A stretch of 64,000 bases of DNA, from assembly GCA_031216915.1 (NCBI GenBank), contig CM062289.1:395710674-395774673 (forward strand), written 5' to 3'. Below are positions 1 to 8,400 of this stretch, in pieces. Both the position numbers and the translations under genes were made by a program. Position 1 is the first letter of the stretch, and each line of letters starts with the position of its first letter. This DNA is from Pictodentalium vernedei (taxonomy: Eukaryota > Mollusca > Scaphopoda > Dentaliida > Dentaliidae). Under the pieces are notes generated by a model, which had not been told where the DNA came from, searched no databases, and saw only the letters and a program-made list of their open reading frames with translations.

Positions 1-702
1 ACCATGTATATTTTCGACACGCAAGCAAGGGGACTGCCCAACTTGGTTTTTCATAATTTCTTGCCCAGCCTTTGTCTAGTGAAACTCTGGATCGGGTTAC
101 GCCCCTGGGTTTTTTTTAAAGAGTAATTTTATTTCCATTAAGATGAAATAGGACTTGGCGCCACTACAAATATATTCATTTCTGATCCTTTGAAAAGGAC
201 GAATGAGATTACTGCATATCTTCACCAAATCTACAAACTTTCACCGTGATGCATAGTTTGAAACCCTCTTTGCAATGTTTGTCTTGTGTTTCTCGATTTT
301 TAAACAGTCCCCTCAACACCGATAGACCTACATTATTTGAAACACAATATTTTTTTTTCATCAGACTAAATGCTGAGAAGGAGTCGATCAACTAAGGCGA
401 GAATTGATTTCACCCCCTTCTCCCGCCCATTACTTCTACACAACAGCTCAGAAACTATAAACAATACAGCTTATAACGTGTAGGGAACCGAGTACCAGGC
501 GAATTGCAACTATTGCCGCGTGTAACTGCCAGAGGTTTCGGCTTACACCAGCCCAAAGCCAAACTGAATTTCAAAATTAGCAACGCATGGTGTACTTTCC
601 ATAATATCAACAGCCCATCAACACAGGTTCACAGACCCGCCTCGTTCACGGACACAAGGCAACTGAAGGGCTCGTATCAAATTTGAAATAAAAATTGTAA
701 AT

Positions 703-1065
703 TTAGCAGCTGCACTGTCGGCCATGTGCACGCCTCAGTGTATTTGTGTTGGTTACGAATGCTAATACCATTTGTACATACGGTGCAACAAAACAGAATA
801 ATTTATTATCAGTTATCCGACTTCTATATATATGCAAAGCTGCAGTCGGAAATAATACAGTCCACGAAAAGAGCGTCCTGAGAAAATATTTTGATGTTAA
901 AAATTGCTGAAGTATTTTATTTAGTTGAAGCATCGCTGTCAGATCTTCTTGCAAGAAAATAACCGATTGGATAGATTCACTGCAATATCTTGAAAGGGCC
1001 GATTGAAATGACCTGGTGGCATGGAAAAGCAATTGAATATTTGGATGTATTTTGTTTGAAAACAT
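703..1065 (-). other. 120-codon open frame on the minus strand, not supported as a gene
   Basis: This is the longest ATG-started frame present in nearly all units (start at 1065). The product has no recognised motif. Class A and class B units differ by two non-conservative changes nearby: Ser/Pro in this frame, and Ser/Phe in an overlapping frame. In unit 5 a single G to A at 22731 creates a stop that truncates it to 83 codons from a downstream non-ATG start. Tolerance of a stop in one unit and free amino-acid change fit a chance frame. Confidence 0.08.
714..742. other. Two-part hairpin candidate
   Basis: CACTG pairs with CAGTG at the outside and GGC with GCC inside, around a nine-base loop containing the GTGCAC palindrome. 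This is a short imperfect stem that may be chance; it is noted because it is unchanged in all units examined. Confidence 0.25.
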
Positions 1066-1081
1066 AAAAATATTTCGTCAA

Positions 1082-1099
1082 CAGCGCCTGGATGCGCTG
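1082..1099. other. Perfect 6-bp hairpin
   Basis: CAGCGC (1082-1087), a six-base loop CTGGAT and GCGCTG (1094-1099) form a GC-rich perfect stem in otherwise AT-rich sequence. It is identical in every unit examined. There is no U run after it, so it is not a terminator of a known kind. Function unknown. Confidence 0.4.
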
Positions 1100-1502
1100 A
1101 ACTGGGGACAATATACCCTTCCATACCCTTCTCGAAATCTACCATTGACACCAAGACTTATTTTGTATCTATGTTCATGGAGGCTAACTGGCGAAAGGGG
1201 AGGTGATAGTCTTCTTGAGATCTACTTTAAATGACAACATTTCTCTTGCATTTAAAACCTCGTATTGTTTGTAAAGTTTGTGTATCTTGCGAATAGCTAT
1301 CAATTTGCATTACAGTATTTATAATGCCGTTATGGAGTGAAATAGTAACGTTTGTAAAGTGTTTTTAGTCTTTGTCAGAAAATTAAAATAAAAAAACAAA
1401 TTCCTTCTTTCAACTCAGCTGGGTGTCAAGAAATATGTCTTTTGTACATACATCAATTTCTACATTCAAATTTTATCGGGTGGGAGTAACTTTTGTATTC
1501 TA

Positions 1503-1517
1503 GGGGGGGGGGGGGGG
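1503..1517 (+). repeat. Poly(G) tract 1
   Basis: A pure G run on the plus strand between 'attcta' and 'tgatagcgg'. In units 1-12 its length, counted by eye, is 15, 16, 16, 14, 17, 14, 15, 15, 14, 16, 17 and 15. In units 8 and 11 the preceding A is G, so the run there includes that base. A run of 15 or more G can fold alone into a G-quadruplex (known chemistry of G runs; folding here is inferred). Confidence 0.95.
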
Positions 1518-2343
1518 TGATAGCGGCTTCGATCAAACATTCTATAGGTGGGACGGAAGCAGTGGTTGCAGCGTGAATGAATGGGTTCGCGCAAGTAAAC
1601 CCCATTCGGCCGTTGTCATGGTTGCATCGTTGCAAGCAACAAATTACATTAATGCCAAGGGTAGTTTATCTATCAGGGTGAGCTGAAACCCGTGTCCACA
1701 TAAATAAACTTTTATTCTATGACCTATTCTATCTGTGCACTTTTATCGGGTTAATAAGGAACATTTTGTAGACGAAGGGTATAATGTGGATTGCTTCAGT
1801 GTCCTTTGAGAACAATAAAAATACACCCTCTGAAACAAAGTTTATACAAACTCTCCCGTTGGTCGCATTAGAAAAAACGTTTTATAGTCGAGTTAGTGTT
1901 GGGTTTCGTTTTTTTTTCAGAAAATGAATGCGTTTGAAATAAATGTGCGTAACAAACTGTCTTGTCATTAGAACCAGAATTTCGTCAAAGCTCTCAGATA
2001 TAAAAAAAAATATAGGAAACCACTGTAACATTAAAACATAGACAGTTTATAAAACACATCATGTTGCATGTGCACATCATTAATGCAAAATAGCAGTTGT
2101 CCTTCGTCGAACACTATCCTCCATTTATAAAAAACAAGCTACCAACAAAAAGTTTTGTCTGGCCATTTACAGTCAAATAATCCTGGTAGGAACTCAGAGT
2201 AGTGTCTGTTTGCTGCTTGAGCCGACAACCAACGCCTGGGGTGCATATGCCAATAATGTGGTTTTATGGGTATAAACGATCAGTAAAACTTCAATTTGGT
2301 TTTGGTGACCACATAGTTATAGGTGTTGGAAGTCACCGTAAAT

Positions 2344-2655
2344 ATGAATAAATTAATAATCTCCAGAAAAATGTTAGTGTATCAGTGGCAAAGTCTCGAG
2401 CGTGGAACCACAAGCAAACAAAATTCGTTATTACTACGTGCAATGCGTGGATTGTGGACTACCACTGAAACACCTATGGAGTGGAGTTTCTCTCAGGCAA
2501 ACACACCCCCTCGTCTGTTAAAAAAACATGGAAATAATAAGGAAAATTTCAGCCATTTCACCTCCGACTTGAACGCGCAGGGTCACTGTCCTAAAGGGTG
2601 TTACAACCAGATGCGTCACGAAGAATATCAATTGGGGGAGGGGTGGAAAACATGA
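2344..2655 (+). other. 103-codon open frame, not supported as a gene
   Basis: The first in-frame ATG is at 2344; a longer 110-codon reading would need a GTG start at 2323, unlikely in a eukaryote. The product is polar, with basic and glutamine/asparagine-rich stretches, and matches no family I know. Units carry several residue-changing variants: unit 4 has four within its first part, unit 8 has His to Asn, and units 8, 11 and 12 have Gly to Glu near the end. That pattern does not suggest purifying selection. A 6-bp inverted repeat GGTGAC/GTCACC (2304-2309 and 2332-2337) lies just upstream. Confidence 0.1.
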
Positions 2656-2925
2656 CTTGTTCCGCCGGTGATTCCTAATGTTACGACTGATGAAATATTT
2701 CAACTACACTTTGGCCATTTATCTGCGAAGCATTTAGCTGATTGGTTCTGATAGTCGATAAGGGGAGATAACCGTCCATTTGAACCAGTCATCAAAAGTG
2801 GAAAGCTGCCAATGGATGCAGCAACTATTCACGAACGATGACTGAAAATTTCAATTAAATCCCTCAAAAATTTTCTTAGATAGAGTGTTTTAACGAGATG
2901 TTTTGAATTTGGTCTTTTTCAAGAT

Positions 2926-2939
2926 GTTGCGAAGCGGGA
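2926..2939 (+). other. Sequence resembling the 3' half of a CENP-B box
   Basis: GTTGCGAAGCGGGA resembles the mammalian CENP-B box over its right half: the nine bases GAAGCGGGA fit the consensus GAARCGGGA. The essential TTCG on the left is absent, and one extra base separates GTTG from GAAG. It occurs once per unit, 21 bp before poly(C) tract 2. Probably coincidental. Confidence 0.12.
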
Positions 2940-2960
2940 CGGGGATGTGCACGGCGGACA

Positions 2961-2972
2961 CCCCCCCCCCCC
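2961..2972 (-). repeat. Poly(C) tract 2 (poly(G) on the minus strand)
   Basis: A pure C run between 'gcggaca' and 'ggtctggg'. Lengths in units 1-12 are 12, 16, 14, 17, 16, 14, 11, 15, 14, 16, 13 and 13. With a range of 11 to 17 it is one of the most variable sites in the unit. Confidence 0.95.
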
Positions 2973-3196
2973 GGTCTGGGATAGTGCCCCTTAAAACTTA
3001 TAATTCAGTGCCACGGGTGGATAGATGGGACAAAAGCAACCTCGCGTTTTCAAGAACTTTGCCTGTGGATCACGACACTACCCTTAAAACATAGATAATG
3101 GCCAGAACTCGAAAGTGAACAGAAATCGCTTGCGAAAAAGATGGCTAGCTAGACATTAAAATGGAACACACGGCAGTTTCAGATATAGCTTGTGGA

Positions 3197-3221
3197 GGGG
3201 GGGGGGGGAGGGGGGGGGGGG
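3197..3221 (+). repeat. Double poly(G) tract 3 split by one A
   Basis: Two G runs separated by a single A, preceded by GGA and followed by 'cttggaccc'. Lengths of the two runs in units 1-12 are 12/12, 13/8, 11/10, 12/13, 8/10, 13/9, 11/11, 12/11, 14/11, 14/8, 12/11 and 12/7. The splitting A is conserved in all twelve units while both runs drift independently. This is the strongest G-quadruplex candidate in the unit: four or more runs of at least three G with one-base loops. Confidence 0.95.
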
Positions 3222-4095
3222 CTTGGACCCATCGAGGAGACCCTAGTTCGACCCAATGGAAGAAAATTTGATTTCTCAATCTAACCGAACTGAAGAACGC
3301 TGTTTACATGCATCTGGGCGAAAAAAATGGAGATTAGGCGGCTGGTATGTCGAAATGTCTCCATGTGGACTGCTAATGGCAATCCACATAGAGAGCCATT
3401 TCGTATACCGGCAGTCTATGCAATGAGATCCATTTCGCTTGTTGGTCGTTTTCACGCACCAACAGGCTGCATTAATTTTGCGATTCCCCCCCCCCCCCCT
3501 CCTCCCAGGGGTGGCGGCACTATCTTTTCAAGATATTTTCAGTCGACGTTCAGTCACAACTCTATTTTGTAGAAAACGCAGGCTTATGCGATTATTTACC
3601 TGAAGTTGGAAACGGGGCAATCTTCTGAAATAAAAAAAATGCTCTATTTCGCAGACGCCCAAGTCAAAGTATCACCTGGATTCGAAACCACTCGCAGCGA
3701 TCTCTTCCAATGCTTATGAGTGCCGAAAACATTGAGCACGTGACCTAGTGCATTTGCCACCCAAAGTTGTGAGCAGGATTAAATAGGAATCATCGGCCGA
3801 TTGGTTCAAAATCTGTTGGCTTTGAATCCATCAATCAATATATTTTTATCCAGTTTGTACAGTATTAAAAACCTTTTTCTATAATTTTGTGCCAGAATGA
3901 GTGAAAATCTCTCAAAAACATGTGGCATGAAAACAAAGTGTCAAGTTCATTCAGTGCAAGACCAGACGGCAGAAGCGAAAATTCCAAAGTTCAATTTAAA
4001 TTTTACCTTGTACTATATATTTTTTCCAGTTTTTGTTAGTTCAAAAAAGATGATGTACTTTTGGATGTATAGGTAACTTGGTGTGTTGTACAGAG
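3222..4095. other. Unit block with no gene recognised
   Basis: It includes poly(C) tract 4 and its pyrimidine tail, then AT-rich sequence. Frames through the C run (80, 90 or 99 codons in different units) change their C-terminus with every change in run length, which argues against coding. A GGATTCGAAACC stretch at 3678-3689 looks like a polymerase III B box but lacks a tRNA fold around it. Confidence 0.6.
3486..3499 (-). repeat. Poly(C) tract 4 with pyrimidine tail
   Basis: A C run followed by 'tcctccc' and then 'aggggtggcgg'. Lengths in units 1-12 are 14, 4+A+6, 10, 10, 11, 10, 10, 12, 10, 12, 11 and 11. The CCTCCC tail extends the minus-strand G-rich stretch (GGGAGGAGG then the G run), making a second strong quadruplex candidate, on the opposite strand to tract 3, about 265 bp away. 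Confidence 0.94.
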
Positions 4096-4200
4096 AGTGA
4101 AAGGTTAGCAATGCTGTCAATGGGATTTTGGGGCTTTTAACAACCTCATATCGAGAACGTATTGAACGCCCCAATCCACTTGGCTACTGAACCTTTCACT
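4096..4200. other. 105-bp imperfect inverted repeat (foldback)
   Basis: The outer arms AGTGAAAGGTT (4096-4106) and AACCTTTCACT (4190-4200) are perfect reverse complements over 11 bp. Nested inside, TTGGGGC (4128-4134) pairs with GCCCCAA (4168-4174). The segments between these pairs are partly complementary with bulges, leaving a terminal loop of about 33 nt. A single-stranded or RNA copy would fold into one long hairpin. It is present in every unit (for example near 9525-9630). It could be a very small MITE-like remnant or a hairpin transcript precursor. No target-site duplication is visible, and I cannot tell these apart. Confidence 0.55.
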
Positions 4201-4921
4201 AAAATTTTGAAATAAAGCGTTGTAATACACCCAGGTGTTAAAAAATCAAAACCATTCAGATTGATTATTCTCTAATGTTTGTTAACAGTCGGAAACTTGA
4301 TTATCTTTATCCGAAAGCAAGACTGACGGACAAATAATTTGATTATACAAAGCTTTAATTTATATTCTTTTTGAACAGACGATTTTTTCGATGAGATCTG
4401 TTCGGGTATACTTAGCCCATGTTGCACATTCAACACTGTGATTACGTTACTCTGCGTAGTGTACAGCGTATAATGTTTTGTCCATATTTCAATGAAAAAT
4501 ATGATCATTCAGAGCCATATTTTAAACGCCAGTATCTCTCGACACAACAGATGGAATAAGCTGATCTTTTCAGCCTAGAATTCTGACACGTACATTAAGA
4601 GAAACCATGCCTTTTTTCTCCTAAAGTTTTGTTAATAAAAAATGTCAAATTGAAAAAAGTCAAACATCGACTAAATAATCATTCATCTTTTGCCCCCTGT
4701 TAATATTCGTATCCATGCTCAAAGTCAAACCTTAAACCCGAAAATCTTATTCTGGAGTAAAGATTGACCAAGAGAAACCTTCTAATGTTCTCTTTATTTT
4801 AATAACGTGCAACTCAGATAAACGGGACATGCCGATAATGACAATGATTCGTCATCGTCTAACTACTCAGAATGAAAGTATGATATCAAAGAAAAATTCT
4901 GTTTTTCAAGGCTGCGCACAT
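4201..4921. other. Unit block with no gene recognised
   Basis: AT-rich, with AATAAA-type hexamers near 4211 and 4634. A 78-codon minus-strand frame (4508 to 4272) is open in all units and shows one Lys/Arg variant and one Asn/Asp variant; it has no recognised motif. A perfect GCTGA/TCAGC 5-bp inverted repeat with a five-base loop lies near 4560-4574. Confidence 0.55.
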
Positions 4922-4940
4922 ACACATACATCTTATGTGT
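4922..4940. other. 7-bp hairpin abutting poly(G) tract 5
   Basis: ACACATA (4922-4928), loop CATCT, then TATGTGT (4934-4940), a perfect stem. It is followed after one T by the variable G run. The hairpin is constant in all units while the adjoining run is among the most variable sites. Confidence 0.45.
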
Positions 4941-4941
4941 T

Positions 4942-4950
4942 GGGGGGGGG
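4942..4950 (+). repeat. Poly(G) tract 5
   Basis: A G run directly 3' of a short perfect hairpin. Lengths in units 1-11 are 9, 14, 10, 10, 11, 13, 11, 17, 14, 11 and 11; unit 12 ends before it. With a range of 9 to 17 it is one of the most variable tracts. Its length modulo three decides whether the frame starting at 4829 reads through to about 5210. Confidence 0.95.
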
Positions 4951-5061
4951 ATTGCTTGGGGATAGTGTTGTGTGGCTGGAGGGAGGCTTTGCACAATATT
5001 ATGTTAGTTTGGGCAGGGCCGTCACTAACAATTTTTATTTATTTATTTTTCTTGGGATGTA

Positions 5062-5074
5062 GGGGTGGGGGAGG
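5062..5074 (+). repeat. G-rich stretch 6, non-variable
   Basis: The sequence aggggtgggggagg lies just inside the possible element that starts at 5014. Unlike the five pure runs, it looked the same length in every unit examined, as expected because its G runs are short and interrupted. Confidence 0.8.
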
Positions 5075-5084
5075 TATAGGACAT

Positions 5085-5102
5085 CTGAGCCCGACGGCTC
5101 GG
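5085..5102. other. 7-bp GC-rich hairpin with CGAC loop
   Basis: CTGAGCC (5085-5091), loop CGAC (5092-5095), GGCTCGG (5096-5102). Six of the seven pairs are Watson-Crick and one is a G-T (G-U in RNA) wobble. It lies 3' of the interrupted G stretch at 5062 and inside the possible element. Not followed by a T run. Confidence 0.4.
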
Positions 5103-5183
5103 TCATATCGTCCAAATTATCGGATCGTACCTAATTCCTTTTATCGAAGACACATACGCAAAAATATACTTTCCATTGATAGA

Positions 5184-5200
5184 ATACTTACATGGCAGGG
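5184..5200 (+). other. 17-base match to the U1 snRNA 5' end
   Basis: ATACTTACATGGCAGGG equals the conserved first 17 bases of U1 snRNA with one mismatch (A for C at position 9). The likeness stops there: the U1-70K loop sequence and stem-loop structures of U1 do not follow, and no Sm site at the proper spacing was found. It could be a truncated U1 pseudogene tip or chance. On the minus strand the same bases contain GTAAGT, a good 5' splice-site core. Confidence 0.2.
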
Positions 5201-5488
5201 AATTTATTAGAATTTCATGACAGTGCTGTCCATTACAAACCAATTGGGCGGATATGCCCGACCTTCTGGGTGCTTTCAACAGGTCATGGTCATAAAAATA
5301 ATTTATTATTACTTGCTCTCTCTCCCTGGATGTGTGATTCTACCGATATTGTGAGTCTGGAATTTATTGCACTTTCTGATGTGTGTATATTTTATCGGCG
5401 AGCAAGAGATTTAGTCCAGCTGAGTACTCAAAACCATGTATATTTTCGACACGCAAGCAAGGGGACTGCCCAACTTGGTTTTTCATAA
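5192..5488 (+). other. 98-codon open frame, not supported as a gene
   Basis: ATG to TAA, crossing the chosen unit junction. The predicted product has no recognisable domain, signal peptide or clear membrane span; it is moderately hydrophobic in the middle, with leucine-rich residues at about 37-42. It lies wholly inside the possible transposon-like element. Across eleven complete copies it stays open, and the only residue change seen is Gly to Ala near codon 91 at the unit 9/10 junction. Such constancy is expected from homogenisation alone. By rough estimate an AT-rich 5.4-kb unit should contain one or two frames this long by chance. It could be an exon fragment; nothing proves it. Confidence 0.12.
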
Positions 5489-8400
5489 TTTCTTGCCCAG
5501 CCTTTGTCTGGTGAAACTCTGGATCGGGTTACGCCCCTGGGTTTTTTTTAAAGAGTAATTTTATTTCCATTAAGATGAAATAGGACTTGGCGCCACTACA
5601 AATATATTCATTTCTGATCCTTTGAAAAGGACGAATGAGATTACTGCATATCTTCACCAAATCTACAAACTTTCACCGTGATGCATAGTTTGAAACCCTC
5701 TTTGCAATGTTTGTCTTGTGTTTCTCGATTTTTAAACAGTCCCCTCAACACCGATAGACCTACATTATTTGAAACACAATATTTTTTTTTCATCAGACTA
5801 AATGCTGAGAAGGAGTCGATCAACTAAGGCGAGAATTGATTTCACCCCCTTCTCCCGCCCATTACTTCTACACAACAGCTCAGAAACTATAAACAATACA
5901 GCTTATAACGTGTAGGGAACCGAGTACCAGGCGAATTGCAACTATTGCCGCGTGTAACTGCCAGAGGTTTCGGCTTACACCAGCCCAAAGCCAAACTGAA
6001 TTTCAAAATTAGCAACGCATGGTGTACTTTCCATAATATCAACAGCCCATCAACACAGGTTCACAGACCCGCCTCGTTCACGGACACAAGGCAACTGAAG
6101 GGCTCGTATCAAATTTGAAATAAAAATTGTAAATTTAGCAGCTGCACTGTCGGCCATGTGCACGCCTCAGTGTATTTGTGTTGGTTACGAATGCTAATAC
6201 CATTTGTACATACGGTGCAACAAAACAGAATAATTTATTATCAGTTATCCGACTTCTATATATATGCAAAGCTGCAGTCGGAAATAATACAGTCCACGAA
6301 AAGAGCGTCCTGAGAAAATATTTTGGTGTTAAAAATTGCTGAAGTATTTTATTTAGTTGAAGCATCGCTGTCAGATCTTCTTGCAAGAAAATAACCGATT
6401 GGATAGATTCACTGCAATATCTTGAAAGGGCCGATTGAAATGACCTGGTGGCATGAAAAAGCAATTGAATATTTGGATGTATTTTGTTTGAAAACATAAA
6501 AATATTTCGTCAACAGCGCCTGGATGCGCTGAACTGGGGACAATATACCCTTCCATACCCTTCTCGAAATCTACCATTGACACCAAGACTTATTTTGTAT
6601 CTATGTTCATGGAGGCTAACTGGCGAAAGGGGAGGTGATAGTCTTCTTGAGATCTACTTTAAATGACAACATTTCTCTTGCATTTAAAACCTCGTATTGT
6701 TTGTAAAGTTTGTGTATCTTGCGAATAGCTATCAATTTGCATTACAGTATTTATAATGCCGTTATGGAGTGAAATAGTAACGTTTGTAAAGTGTTTTTAG
6801 TCTTTGTCAGAAAATTAAAATAAAAAAACAAATTCCTTCTTTCAACTCAGCTGGGTGTCAAGAAATATGTCTTTTGTACATACATCAATTTCTACATTCA
6901 AATTTTATCGGGTGGGAGTAACTTTTGTATTCTAGGGGGGGGGGGGGGGGTGATAGCGGCTTCGATCAAACATTCTATAGGTGGGACGGAAGCAGTGGTT
7001 GCAGCGTGAATGAATGGGTTCGCGCAAGTAAACCCCATTCGGCCGTTGTCATGGTTGCATCGTTGCAAGCAACAAATTACATTAATGCCAAGGGTAGTTT
7101 ATCTATCAGGGTGAGCTGAAACCCGTGTCCACATAAATAAACTTTTATTCTATTACCTATTCTATCTGTGCACTTTTATCGGGTTAATAAGGAACATTTT
7201 GTAGACGAAGGGTATAATGTGGATTGCTTCAGTGTCCTTTGAGAACAATAAAAATACACCCTCTGAAACAAAGTTTATACAAACTCTCCCGTTGGTCGCA
7301 TTAGAAAAAACGTTTTATAGTCGAGTTAGTGTTGGGTTTCGTTTTTTTTCAGAAAATGAATGCGTTTGAAATAAATGTGCGTAACAAACTGTCTTGTCAT
7401 TAGAACCAGAATTTCGTCAAAGCTCTCAGATATAAAAAAAATATAGGAAACCACTGTAACATTAAAACATAGACAGTTTATAAAACACATCATGTTGCAT
7501 GTGCACATCATTAATGCAAAATAGCAGTTGTCCTTCGTCGAACACTATCCTCCATTTATAAAAAACAAGCTACCAACAAAAAGTTTTGTCTGGCCGTTTA
7601 CAGTCAAATAATCCTGGTAGGAACTCAGAGTAGTGTCTGTTTGCTGCTTGAGCCGACAACCAACGCCTGGGGTGCATATGCCAATAATGTGGTTTTATGG
7701 GTATAAACGATCAGTAAAACTTCAATTTGGTTTTGGTGACCACATAGTTATAGGTGTTGGAAGTCACCGTAAATATGAATAAATTAATAATCTCCAGAAA
7801 AATGTTAGTGTATCAGTGGCAAAGTCTCGAGCGTGGAACCACAAGCAAACAAAATTCGTTATTACTACGTGCAATGCGTGGATTGTGGACTACCACTGAA
7901 ACACCTATGGAGTGGAGTTTCTCTCAGGCAAACACACCCCCTCGTCTGTTAAAAAAACATGGAAATAATAAGGAAAATTTCAGCCATTTCACCTCCGACT
8001 TGAACGCGCAGGGTCACTGTCCTAAAGGGTGTTACAACCAGATGCGTCACGAAGAATATCAATTGGGGGAGGGGTGGAAAACATGACTTGTTCCGCCGGT
8101 GATTCCTAATGTTACGACTGATGAAATATTTCAACTACACTTTGGCCATTTATCTGCGAAGCATTTAGCTGATTGGTTCTGATAGTCGATAAGGGGAGAT
8201 AACCGTCCATTTGAACCAGTCATCAAAAGTGGAAAGCTGCCAATGGATGCAGCAACTATTCACGAACGATGACTGAAAATTTCAATTAAATCCCTCAAGA
8301 ATTTTCTTAGATAGAGTGTTTTAACGAGATGTTTTGAATTTGGTCTTTTTCAAGATGTTGCGAAGCGGGACGGGGATGTGCACGGCGGACACCCCCCCCC

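Larger units (their letters stand above)
108..1502. other. Unit block with no gene recognised
   Basis: AT-rich sequence with short T and A runs. It holds the linked class A/B sites at 894 and 1024, a TATATATATGCAAAG stretch near 825-842 that resembles a TATA element beside an octamer-like ATGCAAA, two small hairpins and only short or unsupported frames. The TATA-like stretch has no recognised transcript downstream. Confidence 0.6.
1518..2960. other. Unit block with no gene recognised
   Basis: Low-complexity-poor AT-rich sequence with several AATAAA-like hexamers. A nine- or eight-T run near 1910 and an A run near 2003 vary by one or two bases between units. It contains the 103-codon frame and most of the diagnostic variants used to group units (unit 1 positions 1721, 1879, 2165, 2249, 2314, 2428, 2508, 2642 and 2868). 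Confidence 0.6.
1..5432. repeat. Array unit 1 (class A), used as the reference unit
   Basis: Phase is arbitrary: the unit is taken to start at the first base. It is 5432 bp long. It carries the class A bases at three linked sites (A at 78, A at 894, G at 1024). It shares A at 2868 and a nine-A run near 2003 with units 6 and 9, but keeps G at 2249 like units 2-4. Run lengths as counted by eye are poly(G) 15, poly(C) 12, double poly(G) 12/12, poly(C) 14 and poly(G) 9. The last is the shortest version in the window and closes the frame that starts at 4829 early. Confidence 0.97.
5014..5539. mobile_element. Possible small transposon-like element crossing the unit junction
   Basis: The left end reads CAGGGCCGTCAC (5014-5025). 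The right end reads GTTACGCCCCTG (5528-5539), whose reverse complement is CAGGGGCGTAAC. The two termini match at 10 of 12 positions. Termini starting CAGGG are common in hAT-type DNA transposons (general knowledge of the family), and 526 bp would suit a non-autonomous derivative. Against this, the matching does not extend inward, no convincing 8-bp target duplication flanks the ends (AGTTTGGG against GGTTTTTT), and no transposase remnant is recognisable. If real, it was fixed before amplification, since every unit junction carries it. Confidence 0.25.

Noticed and set aside
816-850. TATA plus octamer-like promoter near TATATATATGCAAAG
   Set aside because: Such strings are common in AT-rich DNA, and no recognised transcript or snRNA-type promoter element lies at a fitting distance.
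703-1065. 120-codon minus-strand frame as a gene
   Set aside because: No motif; a stop interrupts it in unit 5 and residues change freely between unit classes; the length is within chance expectation.
2323-2655. 110-codon plus-strand frame as a gene
   Set aside because: It needs a GTG start; from ATG it is 103 codons, has no recognised domain and shows several amino-acid changes between units.
3504-3517. CTCF-like site (CCCAGGGGTGGCGG)
   Set aside because: The right half fits the core but four of fourteen positions in the left half fail, and the site borders low-complexity sequence.
3327-3572. Frames of 80 to 99 codons running through poly(C) tract 4
   Set aside because: The C-terminal half changes reading frame with each change in the C run, so no constant product exists.
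3678-3689. tRNA or other polymerase III gene with a B box (GGATTCGAAACC)
   Set aside because: The T-stem does not pair, and no A box, anticodon arm or acceptor stem can be placed around it.
5184-5350. U1 snRNA gene
   Set aside because: Only the first 17 bases match; the U1-70K loop, stem-loop II and a correctly spaced Sm site are absent.
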